Program-made: the position numbers and the translations under genes
Notes under the pieces: model-generated
The model's database searches: none
Seen by the model: the letters and a program-made list of their open reading frames with translations, nothing else
Told to the model about the DNA's origin: nothing
Assembly (NCBI RefSeq): GCF_009295635.1
Contig: NZ_WHIW01000005.1
Location: 141,846 to 205,845, forward strand
Length of the DNA stretch: 64,000 nt
Reading direction: 5' to 3'
Source: Alkalilimnicola sp. S0819
Lineage (GTDB): Bacteria; Pseudomonadota; Gammaproteobacteria; Nitrococcales; WHIW01
Part shown: positions 1 to 11,135 of the stretch, piece by piece
How the letters are laid out: every line of letters begins with the position of its first letter
Position numbering within the stretch: the stretch's first letter is position 1

Positions 1-1155
1 GGCCTGCAGGTCGTTTAGCCAGTTCAGGCCCTCGGTCGTGGGGCGGATATGGCCGTTTTCGATGGCCAGCCAGCCGCGGGCTCGCGCCTGCGCCAGCGGG
101 GCGGCGAAGTCTTCGCTGGCAAGCCCCGTGCGGGCGAGCATCAGTTCGCGCGGGAAGCCCTCGGTCAGGCGCAGGGCGTTGAGCATGAATTCCAGCACTC
201 GGTCCTCCCGTGATACTTCCCGCTCCTCCGCCAAGGCCTGCGGGCCTCCGGCGGCCTGTTGCCAGGCTCTTGGCAGCCGCAGCCGGGTGCGCCGTGTGAT
301 GCGTTCGCTGCCTGCGTCGCTGAGCTTGCCGTGGGCGCCGGCACCCACCGCCAGATAATCGCCGAACAGCCAGTAGTTGAGGTTGTGTCGGGCGCGCCGG
401 CCGGGGCGCGCATAGGCCGAGATCTCGTAGTGCTGGTAACCGGCCTCGGCGAGCCGCGCCTGGCAGGCCTCCTGGATGGCCCAGGCCTCATCCGGGTCGG
501 GCAGCCGGGGTGGGCGGGCTGCGAAGGCGGTGCCGGGCTCCAGGGTAAGCTGGTAATGGGAGAGGTGCTCCGGCGCCAGCGCAATGGCTTGCTCCACGTC
601 GGCCAGCGCCTGGGCACGGTTTTGCCCGGGCAAGGCGTACATCAGGTCCAGGTTGATATTGTCGAAGCCCGCCGCGCGTGCCGCGGCCACGGCACCCAAG
701 GCTTCCTCCGCGCCGTGGACCCGTCCCAGGGCATGCAACTGTTCGCCGTGAAAGCTCTGTACGCCGATGGATAGCCGGTTGATGCCAGCGGCGCGGAAGC
801 CCTCGAAGCGGGCCTGCTCGAAGGCGCCGGGGTTGGCTTCCAGGGTGATTTCGGCATCGGCTGCCAGCGGGACCCGCGCCCGCAGGCCGTCCATGAAACG
901 GGCGATGGCTTCGGCGGGGAAGAGGCTGGGGGTGCCGCCGCCGAAGAACACCGTTTCCACCGGTCGTCCTTCGGCGGAAGCCGCTTCGTAGTCCAGGTCC
1001 CGCAGCAGGGCGTCCACATAGTCGTCCGACGGCAGCTCGCCACGCAGGGCGTGGGAGTTGAAGTCGCAGTAGGGGCATTTGCGCACGCACCAAGGCAGGT
1101 GCACGTATAGCCCCAGCGGGGGTGGCTCGGTCGTGGGGGGGGTGGTCTCGCCCAT
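1..1155 (-). CDS. hemW: HemW, heme chaperone / radical SAM protein (3' end outside window)
   Basis: Radical SAM protein of the HemW (formerly oxygen-independent coproporphyrinogen oxidase-like) family, thought to deliver heme to respiratory enzymes in the cytoplasm or at the inner membrane. 385 codons are visible without a stop; E. coli HemW is about 378 residues, so only a few C-terminal residues should be missing. The CxxxCxxC [4Fe-4S] motif is C23, C27, C30 (CVRKCPYC), followed by FFGGGTPS and the HNLNYW motif. HemW proteins, unlike HemN, lack an extra N-terminal cysteine, and this one fits. ATG at 1155 lies 8 nt after the rdgB stop, so the two genes are probably co-transcribed in the order rph-rdgB-hemW. 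Family assignment is firm; assignment to HemW rather than HemN rests on motif and the rdgB neighbourhood. Confidence 0.93.
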   Translation of the reverse strand, partial: MGETTPPTTEPPPLGLYVHLPWCVRKCPYCDFNSHALRGELPSDDYVDALLRDLDYEAASAEGRPVETVFFGGGTPSLFPAEAIARFMDGLRARVPLAADAEITLEANPGAFEQARFEGFRAAGINRLSIGVQSFHGEQLHALGRVHGAEEALGAVAAARAAGFDNINLDLMYALPGQNRAQALADVEQAIALAPEHLSHYQLTLEPGTAFAARPPRLPDPDEAWAIQEACQARLAEAGYQHYEISAYARPGRRARHNLNYWLFGDYLAVGAGAHGKLSDAGSERITRRTRLRLPRAWQQAAGGPQALAEEREVSREDRVLEFMLNALRLTEGFPRELMLARTGLASEDFAAPLAQARARGWLAIENGHIRPTTEGLNWLNDLQA

Positions 1156-1163
1156 GGCGGCGC

Positions 1164-1760
1164 TCAGCGCAGCCGCTCCGGCAGTGTCTGCAGCAGTGCG
1201 CGCAGGGCGCGGCCGCGGTGAGAATGGCGGGCCTTGTCCTCGGGGCTCAGCTGCGCCGCCGCGCGGTCCGCATCCAGCGCGTGAAAGATCGGGTCGTAAC
1301 CGAACCCGCCGTCACCGACGGGTGCTTCCAGGATGCGCCCTTCCCAGCTGCCGTGGCAGATCAGCGGCGTGGGGTCTGCGGGGTGGCGCATATAGGCGAG
1401 CACGCAGTGAAAGCGGGCGCCGCGCCGCGCGGCAGGAACCCCGCGCAGGGCCTCCAGCAGCTTGCGGTTGTTCTGCGCATCGTCCGCCTCCGCGCCGGCA
1501 TAGCGGGCGGAGTAGATGCCCGGCGCGCCGTTCAAGGCATCCACTTCCAGGCCTGAGTCGTCCGCCAGGGCCGGCAGGCCGCTGTGGCGAGCCGCGTGGC
1601 GGGCCTTGAGCAGGGCGTTTTCGATGAAGCTCAGCCCGGTCTCCTCGGGCGAGACAATGCCCAGCTCCCGCAGGGTAATCAGTTCCACCGGCAGGTCTGC
1701 CAGCAGTTGCGCCAGCTCTCGGACCTTGCCCGCATTGTTGCTCGCCAGGCAGATGCGCAT
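1164..1760 (-). CDS. rdgB: RdgB/HAM1 family XTP/dITP diphosphatase
   Basis: House-cleaning pyrophosphatase that hydrolyses non-canonical purine nucleotides (dITP, XTP) to monophosphates and keeps them out of DNA and RNA. 198 residues, the usual family length. The N-terminal [10 protein letters not shown] substrate loop, the [11 protein letters not shown] metal-binding stretch and the GFGYDPIF motif are all present. ATG at 1760 lies 3 nt downstream of the rph stop and the gene is followed 8 nt later by hemW, so it sits in the middle of a compact minus-strand operon. rph-rdgB-hemW is a common gammaproteobacterial order. Confidence 0.95.
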   Translation of the reverse strand: MRICLASNNAGKVRELAQLLADLPVELITLRELGIVSPEETGLSFIENALLKARHAARHSGLPALADDSGLEVDALNGAPGIYSARYAGAEADDAQNNRKLLEALRGVPAARRGARFHCVLAYMRHPADPTPLICHGSWEGRILEAPVGDGGFGYDPIFHALDADRAAAQLSPEDKARHSHRGRALRALLQTLPERLR

Positions 1761-1763
1761 CGC

Positions 1764-2480
<717 letters not shown>

Positions 2481-2628
2481 GCGCTCTACCTCGGGGCTGT
2501 GGGCGGAGGGCAATGCTATCACAGGGGCTGCGCGACACCGGTGGCGGTTTCCGCCCCGGGCGAGCTTGCGTAAGATGCACCTCTTTACCTGCGGGAAGCG
2601 CGCAAGCTTTCCCGGCCCGGAGGGAGCC

Positions 2629-3495
2629 ATGGTACGCAGTATGACCGCCTTCGAGCGCCGCGAGCGCCAAGGGGAGTGGGGCAGGATCAGTTGGGAGCTG
2701 CGCTCGATCAATCACCGTTATCTGGATATCTATCCGCGCCTGCCCGAAGAGTTGCGGACGCTGGAGCCGGCGCTGCGCGAACGGGTGGGGCGCAAGCTCG
2801 CCCGGGGCAAGGTGGAGTGCAGCCTGCGCTACCGGCCGGCGGTGGGGGTGAGCGCCGATGTGCAGCTGAATTGGTCCTATGCCGAGCAGCTGTTGGCGGC
2901 CTGCGAAGCGCTCTCGGAGAAGGCCTCTGGCGCGGCGCCGGTGAGCCCGGTGGAGCTGCTGCGCTTTCCCGGCGTGCTGAAAGAGCCCGAGGCCGATCTG
3001 GAGCCGGTGGTGCAGGCGGCGCTGGCGCTGCTGGACGAGACCCTGGACGGTTTCATCGCCAATCGCGAGCGCGAGGGTGAGCGCCTGGGCGAGCTGATCG
3101 CCGAGCGCGCGCAGCGTATCGCCGAGCTGGTGGTGGAGGTGCGTGGCCGGCGCGTCGAAGTGAACGCGCGGGTGCGCGAGAAGCTGCTGGCGAAGCTTGG
3201 CGAGCTGGACACCCAGGCGGACAGCGCACGCTTCGAGCAGGAGCTGATCTACCTGCTGCAGCGCCTGGATGTGGACGAGGAGCTGGACCGGCTGGAGACC
3301 CATGTGGCCGAGCTGCGCCGGGCGCTGGCGCGGCGCGAACCCATCGGCCGGCGGTTGGACTTTTTGATGCAGGAGTTGAACCGGGAGTCCAATACCCTGG
3401 GCTCCAAGTCGGCGGACACCGAGACCACCCAGGCGGCGGTGGAGATGAAAGTGCTCATCGAGCAGATGCGCGAGCAGATCCAGAACATCGAGTAA
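2629..3495 (+). CDS. yicC: YicC family endoribonuclease
   Basis: YicC/YloC family protein, 288 residues (E. coli YicC is 287). Members are recently described endoribonucleases acting on RNA, including small RNA turnover; this is family knowledge, not visible here. Start ATG 2629 gives the canonical [12 protein letters not shown] beginning, with a GGAGGGA-like ribosome binding site just upstream. Other hallmarks are [13 protein letters not shown] near the N-terminus, a helical middle, and the C-terminal [18 protein letters not shown] block that defines the family. It is followed 3 nt later by gmk, a conserved pairing. A weak sigma70-like -10 (TAAGAT, 2571-2576) lies upstream, with no good -35. 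Confidence 0.93.
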   Translation: MVRSMTAFERRERQGEWGRISWELRSINHRYLDIYPRLPEELRTLEPALRERVGRKLARGKVECSLRYRPAVGVSADVQLNWSYAEQLLAACEALSEKASGAAPVSPVELLRFPGVLKEPEADLEPVVQAALALLDETLDGFIANREREGERLGELIAERAQRIAELVVEVRGRRVEVNARVREKLLAKLGELDTQADSARFEQELIYLLQRLDVDEELDRLETHVAELRRALARREPIGRRLDFLMQELNRESNTLGSKSADTETTQAAVEMKVLIEQMREQIQNIE

Positions 3496-4116
<621 letters not shown>

Positions 4117-4152
4117 GCCGGTCCGGGCGACCCCTGCCCATCCTTGCCGAAG

Positions 4153-4218
4153 CGGCCTTGGCCGTGGGAGCCTTGAATAAACCCACCAGCTGCGCGAGCA
4201 GCCGGCTCGCGGCCAAGG
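4153..4218. repeat. REP-like imperfect inverted repeat between gmk and rpoZ
   Basis: CCTTGGCCG at 4156-4164 is matched by its reverse complement CGGCCAAGG at 4210-4218. With one gap the match extends on the inner side (GTGGGAGCC against GGCTCGC). Inside lies a second hairpin, CGCGAGC (4192-4198) with GCTCGCG (4205-4211). The GC-rich composition and the CGGCC core resemble gammaproteobacterial REP elements. It may also help terminate gmk transcription, though there is no T tract. Confidence 0.4.
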
Positions 4219-4327
4219 GCGCTCACATAGGGGGTATTTGTCGCGATGGCGCTGTGTACACTTTCGATCCCTGCCGCATGGGTCTAGTATTGTACGGCTA
4301 GACCGTTACCTATCGCTGGAGAGATAC

Positions 4328-4624
4328 ATGGCACGAGTTACCGTAGAGGACTGCCTGGAGTTCATGGACAACCGCTTCGAGCTGGTGCTGGTCGCGTCCA
4401 AACGCGCCCGTCAGGTTGCCAATGGCTCGGAGCCCTTCGTGCCCTGGGAGAACGACAAGCCCACCGTGGTGGCGCTGCGCGAGATCGCCGAAGGCCATGT
4501 GACCCGCAAGATCCTCGAAGCCAAGCCGGTCGTGGAGTTTGAAACCGCCACCGAGGAAGGTAGCGCGGAAGGGGCCGATACGCCCCAGGCGGAGCCGGGC
4601 AATGAGGCCCAGTCCGGAGAATAA
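4328..4624 (+). CDS. rpoZ: RNA polymerase omega subunit
   Basis: Small RNA polymerase subunit that helps assemble beta' and, in proteobacteria, forms part of a ppGpp binding site. 98 residues from ATG 4328, starting [20 protein letters not shown], which is the family N-terminus. RARQV and [11 protein letters not shown] are also conserved. The tail from about residue 75 is acidic, variable and low in complexity, as usual. An upstream in-frame extension exists but is not family-like. spoT starts 7 nt after the stop, a conserved coupling of polymerase subunit and alarmone enzyme. Confidence 0.95.
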   Translation: MARVTVEDCLEFMDNRFELVLVASKRARQVANGSEPFVPWENDKPTVVALREIAEGHVTRKILEAKPVVEFETATEEGSAEGADTPQAEPGNEAQSGE

Positions 4625-4631
4625 GGAGTTC

Positions 4632-6809
4632 ATGGCGCGCCCAGACCCGCTTTCTTCGCAGGAGAGTCCCACCGCGGACCATGCCAGCAAGGCGGTGGAG
4701 CTGTGCGCGTTCCTCGGGGACTATATGGACCCGAGCCAGGTGGAGGCGGTGCGCGAGGCGTACCGTTTCGGGGCCGAGGCCCACGAGGGGCAGAGCCGCA
4801 TGTCCGGCGAGCCCTACATCACTCACCCCCTGGCGGTGGCGCGCATCCTCGGCGAGATGCGGCTCGATCATCAGAGCATTGTCGCCGCCATCCTCCATGA
4901 CGTCATAGAAGACACCCCCATGGTCAAGGACCAGTTGGCGGAGCGCTTCGGCGAGGAAGTGGCGGAACTGGTGGATGGGGTGAGCAAGCTCACCCAGATG
5001 GACTTCAAGAGCAAGGCCGAAGCCCAGGCGGAGAATTTCCGCAAGATGGTGCTGGCCATGTCCCGGGACATCCGGGTCATCCTGATCAAGCTCGCCGACC
5101 GCCTGCACAATATGCGCACCATCTGGGTGATGCCGGCCCACAAGCGCCGCCGCATCGCCCGCGAGACGCTGGAGATCTACGCCCCCATCGCCCAGCGCCT
5201 GGGCATCAACAGCGTGCGCATCGAGCTCGAGGACATGGGGTTCGCCGCGCTCTACCCCATGCGCTACCGGGTGCTCAAGGAGAAGATCCGCCGCCAGCAC
5301 GGCTCGCGCCGGGAGATCGTCAGCAAGGTGGCCGAGGAGCTGCAGGCGCGGCTGGTAGAGGCCGGGCTGGAAGGCGAGGTGATCGGCCGCGAGAAGCATC
5401 TGTGGAGCATCTACCAGAAGATGCGCTCCAAGCAGTACAACTTCGCCGACATCTTCGACGTCTACGGTTTTCGCATCATCGTCGACAACGTGGACACCTG
5501 CTACCGGGTGCTCGGCGTGATGCACAACCTCTACAAGCCCAAGCCCGGCCGCATCAAGGACTACATCGCCATTCCCAAGGTGAACGGCTACCAGTCCCTG
5601 CACACCACCCTGGTGGGGCCGCGGCGCATCCGCATCGAGGTGCAGATCCGCACCGCCGACATGGACCGAGTGGCCGAAGCGGGAATCGCCGCCCACTGGC
5701 TCTACAAAGAGCAGGCCAATACCGCCACCAGCAACGCCCATGCCCGGGCCCGGGAATGGGTCAAGGGCCTGCTGGATCTGCAGCGGAACGCCGGCAACTC
5801 GATGGAGTTCATCGAGAACGTCAAGGTTGATCTGCTGCCGGACGAGATCTATGTATTCACCCCATCGGGGGACATCCTGCAGCTGCCCCGTGGCGCCACG
5901 GTGGTGGATTTTGCCTACGCCGTGCATTCGGACATCGGCGACGCCTGCATCGCGGCCATGGTGGATCACCGGCTCACGCCCCTGCGCACGGGGCTGGAGA
6001 CCGGCCAGACCGTGGAGATCATTACCGCCCCGGGTGCCAAGCCCAACCCCGCGTGGCTGGATTTCGCCGTTACCGCCAAGGCCCGCACCGCCATCCGCCA
6101 TTCCCTCAAGCGCCTGAAGGGCGCGGAGGCGGCGGACTTGGGACGGCGGCTGGTCAACCAGTCGCTGGAGGCGCTGAGCCAGCGACTGGAAGATTTGCCG
6201 GAGCAGCAAGTGCTGGATGCGTTGGAGCAGCTGGGCGCCGATGATCTGCAGGCGTTGCTGGAAGAGGTGGGCCTGGGTCGGCGCATGCCCTGGCTGGTGG
6301 CGCAGCGTCTGAGCGGCATCGCCCTGGTGCCCGAACAGGCGCCGGAGACCGAGCGCGGTCGCGCCCAGCAGCTTACAGTGCGCGGTACTGAAGGCACGGT
6401 GGTCACCTTCGCCGGCTGCTGTCACCCCATCCCCGGCGATCCCATCGTCGGTTTCGCCACCGCCGGGCGCGGCGTGGTGATCCATCACGAAGACTGCAAG
6501 AACATTCGCGAGTACCGCAATCAACCCGAGAAGTGGATCGACGTGCAGTGGGAAAAGGACACCCACGGCGAGTTCCCGGTGGTGATCGCGGTGGACGTGG
6601 TGAACAAGCGCGGTGTGCTCGCCGATGTGGCCGCCACCATCTCGGGGCTGGAGAGCAACATCGAGGCGGTGACCATCGAGGAGCGCGAGGGCATGATCGC
6701 CACCATCCGCATCACCATGGGGGTGCGCGACCGCGTACACCTGGCGCGCGTGCTGCGCCGCCTGCGGGTGCTCAACAGCGTGCTCAGGATCGTCCGGCGC
6801 AAGGGCTGA
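4632..6809 (+). CDS. spoT: Bifunctional (p)ppGpp synthetase/hydrolase SpoT
   Basis: Long RelA/SpoT homolog that makes and degrades (p)ppGpp in the stringent response. 725 residues from ATG 4632, with an AAGGAG site just upstream. The HD hydrolase domain keeps H89-D90 and E93-D94 (HDVIEDT), so hydrolase activity is expected. The synthetase domain follows, with [10 protein letters not shown] (D276) and [20 protein letters not shown]. Next come a TGS domain near residues 405-465 ([20 protein letters not shown]) and a C-terminal ACT domain ([18 protein letters not shown]). An intact HD motif marks SpoT rather than RelA. The neighbours rpoZ upstream and ridA-recG downstream match the classic order. 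Confidence 0.96.
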   Translation: MARPDPLSSQESPTADHASKAVELCAFLGDYMDPSQVEAVREAYRFGAEAHEGQSRMSGEPYITHPLAVARILGEMRLDHQSIVAAILHDVIEDTPMVKDQLAERFGEEVAELVDGVSKLTQMDFKSKAEAQAENFRKMVLAMSRDIRVILIKLADRLHNMRTIWVMPAHKRRRIARETLEIYAPIAQRLGINSVRIELEDMGFAALYPMRYRVLKEKIRRQHGSRREIVSKVAEELQARLVEAGLEGEVIGREKHLWSIYQKMRSKQYNFADIFDVYGFRIIVDNVDTCYRVLGVMHNLYKPKPGRIKDYIAIPKVNGYQSLHTTLVGPRRIRIEVQIRTADMDRVAEAGIAAHWLYKEQANTATSNAHARAREWVKGLLDLQRNAGNSMEFIENVKVDLLPDEIYVFTPSGDILQLPRGATVVDFAYAVHSDIGDACIAAMVDHRLTPLRTGLETGQTVEIITAPGAKPNPAWLDFAVTAKARTAIRHSLKRLKGAEAADLGRRLVNQSLEALSQRLEDLPEQQVLDALEQLGADDLQALLEEVGLGRRMPWLVAQRLSGIALVPEQAPETERGRAQQLTVRGTEGTVVTFAGCCHPIPGDPIVGFATAGRGVVIHHEDCKNIREYRNQPEKWIDVQWEKDTHGEFPVVIAVDVVNKRGVLADVAATISGLESNIEAVTIEEREGMIATIRITMGVRDRVHLARVLRRLRVLNSVLRIVRRKG

Positions 6810-6886
6810 GGTGCGCGCCGCGGGGCTGTGGTTTAAAGTGTGATCCACCTCCCGGAACACCATTGAACGACACGGACGAGAGCCTT

Positions 6887-7273
6887 ATGCGCAAGATCAT
6901 TTCCACCGACGCCGCCCCCCAGGCCATAGGCACCTACTCCCAGGCCGTGCAGGTGGGCGATACCGTCTACATCTCCGGGCAGATCCCGCTGGACCCCGTT
7001 ACCATGGAACTGGTCAGCGACGATATGGAGGCCCAGATCCGCCGGGTGCTGGACAGCCTTGCCGCCATCTGCCAAGCCGCGGGGGGTTCGCTGGATGACG
7101 TGGTCAAACTCAACATCTTCCTGCCGGACCTGGGGCATTTCGCCTTGGTGAACGCCATCATGGCCGAGTATTTTCGCGAGCCCTATCCCGCCCGGGCCGC
7201 TATCGGCGTGGCCAGCCTGCCGAAGGATGTCGGCGTGGAGATGGACGCCGTCATGGTGCCCGGCAGCCGCTGA
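6887..7273 (+). CDS. ridA: RidA family reactive intermediate/imine deaminase
   Basis: Small trimeric enzyme that hydrolyses reactive enamine/imine intermediates such as 2-aminoacrylate made by PLP enzymes. 128 residues from ATG 6887. It shows the [21 protein letters not shown] block, [12 protein letters not shown], and the [12 protein letters not shown] catalytic arginine region near the C-terminus. It lies 77 nt after spoT and 8 nt before recG, the same order as in many gammaproteobacteria. Assignment to the RidA subgroup is firm. Confidence 0.94.
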   Translation: MRKIISTDAAPQAIGTYSQAVQVGDTVYISGQIPLDPVTMELVSDDMEAQIRRVLDSLAAICQAAGGSLDDVVKLNIFLPDLGHFALVNAIMAEYFREPYPARAAIGVASLPKDVGVEMDAVMVPGSR

Positions 7274-7281
7274 GGGCATTC

Positions 7282-9366
7282 ATGGCCGATCATGCCCGCC
7301 TGGCGGACCAGGCCGTCACCCGCCTGAGCGGCGTGGGTCCGCGCCAGGCCGAACGGCTGCGCAAGCTGGGCATCCACAGCCTTCAGGATCTGCTCTTCCA
7401 CCTGCCCCTGCGCTACGAGGACCGCACTCGACTGGTGCCCCTGGGGCAGTTGCGCGAGGGTATGCATTGTCTGGTGGAAGGCGAGATCGAACTGGCCGAG
7501 GTGGTGCAGGGGCGCCGGCGGCGGCTGGTGTGTCGAATCGGCGACGGCAGTGGCTTTCTCAATCTGTACTTCTTCCATTTCTACCCCCAGCAGGTGGCCC
7601 GGCTGCGGCGCGGACTGCGTCTGCGCTGCTTCGGCGAGGTGCGCGGCGGCCCGGGCATGCTGCAGATGGTGCACCCGGAATACGAGCCCGCCGCCGACGC
7701 GCGCCCGGGCGAGCAAGCCGGCCTCACCCCCATCTACCCGGCCACCGAGGGCCTGCGCCAGGCGAGCCTGCGCAAGCTGGTGGATCAGGCGCTGGCGCTG
7801 CTGGCCCAGGGCGGGGAGCTGCAGGACTGGTTGCCGGAGGCGGCCAGGTTGGGGCTGCCCAGCCTGGCCGAGGCGCTGCACTATCTGCATCGGCCGCCGC
7901 CGGATGCGCCGGTGGAGGAAGTGCTGGAGGGGCGCCATCCCTGCCGGCGACGCCTCGCGTTGGAGGAGTTGCTTGCCCATCACCTGAGCCTGCGCCGCCT
8001 GCGCCAGGAGCAGGAGGCCATTTCCCGGGCGCCGGTGCTGCGCGGCGGCGAGCCGCTGGTGGCGCGTTTTCTCGAGGGGCTGCCCTTCGAGCTGACCGGC
8101 GCCCAGCGTCGGGTGGTGGCCGAGGTGGAGGCGGACCTGGCGCGCGAGAGTGCCATGCTGCGTCTGGTGCAGGGGGATGTGGGCTCGGGCAAGACCGTGG
8201 TGGCGGCGCTGGCCGCGCTGCGCTGCGTGGGGGCGGGCTACCAGGCGGCGATCATGGCACCCACCGAATTGCTCGCCGAGCAGCACTACCGCAACTTTAG
8301 TCAGTGGCTCTCGCCCCTGGGGCTGAAGGTGGACTGGATGAGTGGGCGGCTGGGGGTGCGCAAGCGCGAGGCTGCGGTGGCGCGCCTGCTCAGCGGCGAG
8401 ACCCGTGTGGTGGTGGGCACTCACGCCCTGTTTCAGGAGAGCGTGCAGTTCCAGCGCCTGGGCTTGGTGATCGTCGACGAGCAGCACCGCTTCGGCGTGC
8501 ATCAGCGCCTGGCGCTGAAGGAAAAGGGCCATCAGGGCGATTCTCAGCCCCACCAGTTGATCATGACCGCCACGCCCATTCCCCGCACCCTGGCCATGAC
8601 CGCCTATGCGGACCTGGATGTCTCGGTGATCGACGAGCTGCCCCCGGGGCGTACCCCGGTGCGCACGGTGGCCCTGGCCGCGACCCGTCGCGAGGACGTG
8701 ATGGCGCGGGTGCGCGAAGCCTGCGCCCAGGGCCGGCAAGCCTACTGGGTATGCACCCTGGTGGAGGAATCCGAGCTGTTGCAGGCCCAGGCCGCCGAGG
8801 AAACCGCCCGGTTGCTGACCGAGGCGCTGACGGGGCTGCGGGTAGGCTTGGTGCACGGGCGCATGCGCGGTGCCGACAAGGAGGCGGTGATGGGCGCTTT
8901 CGCCGCCGGCGAGCTGGACCTGCTGGTGGCCACCACGGTCATCGAGGTGGGGGTGGATGTGCCCAACGCCAGCTTGATGATCATCGAGAACGCCGAGCGC
9001 CTGGGCTTGTCGCAGTTGCATCAGCTGCGCGGCCGAGTGGGGCGCGGGCAGGCGGCGAGCAGTTGCGTGCTGCTCTATCAGTCGCCGCTCTCGCGCACCG
9101 CGCGGGCCCGCCTGAGTGCGCTGCGCGAGACCAACGACGGTTTCGAGATCGCCCGCCGGGACCTGGCCATCCGCGGGCCCGGCGAATTCCTGGGCACGCG
9201 CCAGACCGGCGAACTGCAGTATCGGGTGGCGGAGCTGGAACGGGACGGCGATCTGCTGCCTCGGGTACAGGCACTGGCCGAGCGTCTGCTGGCCGAGCGC
9301 CCGCAGGCCGTGGCGGGTCTGATACGCCGCTGGGTCGGGCAGGGCGAGCGGTACAGCCAGGTGTGA
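7282..9366 (+). CDS. recG: ATP-dependent DNA helicase RecG
   Basis: Branch-migration helicase that remodels stalled replication forks and Holliday junctions. 694 residues, matching E. coli RecG (693). An N-terminal HhH/wedge region (LSGVGPRQAERLRKLGI, then an OB-fold) precedes the SF2 motor with Walker A GDVGSGKT around residue 298 and the DEQH box DEQHRFG from about residue 399. TATPIPRT (motif III) and GRVGRGQAASSC (motif VI, QLRGRVGRG) are intact. The start is 8 nt downstream of ridA. Confidence 0.96.
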   Translation: MADHARLADQAVTRLSGVGPRQAERLRKLGIHSLQDLLFHLPLRYEDRTRLVPLGQLREGMHCLVEGEIELAEVVQGRRRRLVCRIGDGSGFLNLYFFHFYPQQVARLRRGLRLRCFGEVRGGPGMLQMVHPEYEPAADARPGEQAGLTPIYPATEGLRQASLRKLVDQALALLAQGGELQDWLPEAARLGLPSLAEALHYLHRPPPDAPVEEVLEGRHPCRRRLALEELLAHHLSLRRLRQEQEAISRAPVLRGGEPLVARFLEGLPFELTGAQRRVVAEVEADLARESAMLRLVQGDVGSGKTVVAALAALRCVGAGYQAAIMAPTELLAEQHYRNFSQWLSPLGLKVDWMSGRLGVRKREAAVARLLSGETRVVVGTHALFQESVQFQRLGLVIVDEQHRFGVHQRLALKEKGHQGDSQPHQLIMTATPIPRTLAMTAYADLDVSVIDELPPGRTPVRTVALAATRREDVMARVREACAQGRQAYWVCTLVEESELLQAQAAEETARLLTEALTGLRVGLVHGRMRGADKEAVMGAFAAGELDLLVATTVIEVGVDVPNASLMIIENAERLGLSQLHQLRGRVGRGQAASSCVLLYQSPLSRTARARLSALRETNDGFEIARRDLAIRGPGEFLGTRQTGELQYRVAELERDGDLLPRVQALAERLLAERPQAVAGLIRRWVGQGERYSQV

Positions 9367-9423
9367 AGCGCCGGCCTCAACGGGCATACTACGGCCCTTG
9401 AAAATCGGCAGCAGGATGATTCG

Positions 9424-10008
9424 GTGAGACTTCGCAGGCGAGCAACCCTCTGGCGGCCGCGCTTCGACATCGTACAGCAGCGCATCCCCCCGGCGCTCAA
9501 GGGCTGGCTGGATGAGCCCGGCTCGCTCACGGCGCGGCTGGCCGCGCGTTGCGGCGGGCCGCTGGATGTGACTGTGCTGCGCGCCCGCTGGGGACGCGCC
9601 CTGCTGGATGAAGCGCAGCAGCTGGGGCAGCCCTACGGCGGGCTGGACTGGGTGCGGGAAGTCACCCTGGGTTGCCGCGGCGTGCCGTGGATCTATGCCC
9701 GCTCGATCATTCCGCGTACCAGTCTGCGTGGGCGTCAGCGGGCCCTCCTGCGCCTGGGGGCGCGCCCGCTGGGCAGCGTGCTGTTCGGGCCGGCGGACAT
9801 ACGCCGCGGGGCCGTGCAGATCGCTCGCCTGGGGCCCGGCGACCAGCTCTACGAACAGGCTCGGCCTCATGCCGGGGGCGCAGCGGAGCGGCTCTGGGCG
9901 CGGCGTTCGGTGCTGCGGGTGGCGGGGCGGCCGCTGCTGGTGGCGGAGGTGTTTTTGCCCAGGCTGCTGGAGGCGATAGATTCGGCCTGCCCGGTGGGCG
10001 GGGACTGA
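9424..10008 (+). CDS. ubiC: Chorismate lyase
   Basis: Cleaves chorismate to 4-hydroxybenzoate and pyruvate, the first committed step of ubiquinone synthesis. 194 residues from a GTG start; no ATG fits before the conserved region. Family traits are the WREVxL-like stretch (VREVTLGCRGVPWIYARSIIP), RLGARPLGSVLF, and the C-terminal RRSVLRVAGRPLLVAEVFLP. UbiC proteins diverge strongly, but the gene is followed by ubiA, its usual partner. A long inverted repeat separates the two. Confidence 0.9.
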   Translation: MRLRRRATLWRPRFDIVQQRIPPALKGWLDEPGSLTARLAARCGGPLDVTVLRARWGRALLDEAQQLGQPYGGLDWVREVTLGCRGVPWIYARSIIPRTSLRGRQRALLRLGARPLGSVLFGPADIRRGAVQIARLGPGDQLYEQARPHAGGAAERLWARRSVLRVAGRPLLVAEVFLPRLLEAIDSACPVGGD

Positions 10009-10024
10009 TGACAGCTTTCCTCCA

Positions 10025-10096
10025 AGGGGCGGTTCCTGGCCGCGTTGCCCCTCAGGGGAAAGCGCGCCGGGGCAAGCGCGGCCAGGAGCCGCTCTT
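10025..10096. repeat. Long near-perfect inverted repeat between ubiC and ubiA
   Basis: The left arm, about 10025-10051, pairs with the right arm, about 10069-10096. Core pairs are 10029-10044 with 10077-10092 (one G-T wobble) and 10045-10051 with 10069-10075, with a single bulged G at 10076. Wobble and A-T pairs extend the stem to about 27 bp around a 17 nt loop. Key arm words are CCTGGCCGCG and CGCGGCCAGG. It lies wholly between the genes and is far stronger than a normal terminator, with no T tract, so it is probably a REP/BIME-type element or an RNA-processing hairpin. Confidence 0.7.
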
Positions 10097-10131
10097 GCGG
10101 GGTCGAAAACGGCAACAGGATCGAGAGCACC

Positions 10132-11010
10132 ATGATCGCGACTAGCCATCCCTGGATGACCCGCCTTGGGGCCTACGCTCGGCTGGCCCGGCTCAACCGA
10201 CCCATCGGCAATTTCCTGCTGCTCTGGCCCATGCTCTGGGCTTTGTGGATCGCCGCCGAGGGGCTGCCGGATCTGAAAGTGCTGCTGGTCTTCCTGCTCG
10301 GAGTGTTGGTGATGCGCGCCGCGGGCTGCGTGATCAACGATTTCGCCGACCGGCGCATCGACGGCCATGTAAAGCGCACCCGCCATCGGCCGCTGGCCAC
10401 CGGCGAGGTGAGCGCCCGGGAGGCGCTGGTCCTGTTCGTGGTGCTGTGCCTGCTGGCCTTCGGCCTGGTGTCGCTGATGAATCCGCTGACGATTCAGCTA
10501 TCGTTCGTCGGCGTGCTGCTGGCGGCCAGCTATCCCTTCATGAAGCGTTACACGCATTTTCCCCAGGTGCACCTGGGGGCGGCCTTCGGCTGGGCCGTGC
10601 CCATGGCCTATGCGGCGCAGACCGGGGAGTTGGCGCCGGTGGCCTGGCTGGTGTTCATCGCCGCGGTGATCTGGGCGACGGTTTACGATACCCAGTACGC
10701 CATGGTGGATCGGGACGATGACCTGAAGATCGGCGTCAAATCCACCGCGGTGCTGTTCGGTGAGCAGGATCGGCTGATCGTCGGCCTGCTGATGGGGCTG
10801 ATGCTGCTGGCGCTGCTGCTGGTGGGACAGCGGGCCGGCCTGGGGTGGGTCTACTTCCTGAGCCTGCTGCCCGCCGCCGCGTTGTTCGTCTATCAGCAGT
10901 GGCTGATGCGCGAGCGCAGGCGGGAGGAATGCTTCCGTGCCTTCCTCAACAACAACTGGTTCGGTGGGGTGATCTTTCTGGGCATAGTGCTGGATTACCT
11001 GCTGGTCTAG
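10132..11010 (+). CDS. ubiA: 4-hydroxybenzoate octaprenyltransferase
   Basis: Integral membrane prenyltransferase attaching the polyprenyl tail to 4-hydroxybenzoate in ubiquinone synthesis. 292 residues from ATG 10132. Two Asp-rich prenyl-diphosphate motifs are visible: [11 protein letters not shown] in the first half and [20 protein letters not shown] in the second. Several hydrophobic segments, for example [11 protein letters not shown] and [14 protein letters not shown], give the expected multi-pass topology. The [15 protein letters not shown]-terminus is characteristic. It is paired with ubiC upstream and convergent with comF. Confidence 0.95.
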   Translation: MIATSHPWMTRLGAYARLARLNRPIGNFLLLWPMLWALWIAAEGLPDLKVLLVFLLGVLVMRAAGCVINDFADRRIDGHVKRTRHRPLATGEVSAREALVLFVVLCLLAFGLVSLMNPLTIQLSFVGVLLAASYPFMKRYTHFPQVHLGAAFGWAVPMAYAAQTGELAPVAWLVFIAAVIWATVYDTQYAMVDRDDDLKIGVKSTAVLFGEQDRLIVGLLMGLMLLALLLVGQRAGLGWVYFLSLLPAAALFVYQQWLMRERRREECFRAFLNNNWFGGVIFLGIVLDYLLV

Positions 11011-11027
11011 AGCGGCATCGATCAATG

Positions 11028-11089
11028 CCTCCGAGAGTTTGGGGCTTTCGCGGCCCAGGCCGCGAAAGCTGTCGCCCTCAAACCTGAGG
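11028..11089. repeat. Strong palindrome between convergent ubiA and comF
   Basis: GCTTTCGCGGCC (11044-11055) and GGCCGCGAAAGC (11058-11069) are perfect 12 bp inverted arms around two bases. Outer matches GTTTG/CAAAC (11037-11041 with 11079-11083) and CCTC/GAGG (11028-11031 with 11086-11089) enlarge the structure. Its place between convergent gene ends suggests a bidirectional terminator or REP-like unit. No T run follows on either strand. Confidence 0.65.
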
Positions 11090-11135
11090 AGCACCCGACT
11101 GGCGCAGCGCCCCGAGGACGGTGGTCGGTGCGCCC

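Noticed and set aside
7183..10386. Open antisense frame of more than 1000 codons opposite ridA, recG, ubiC and ubiA
   Set aside because: Long antisense frames are expected in GC-rich genes. The peptide is low in complexity (His, Gln, Ala, Gly-rich), and the plus-strand genes are unambiguous.
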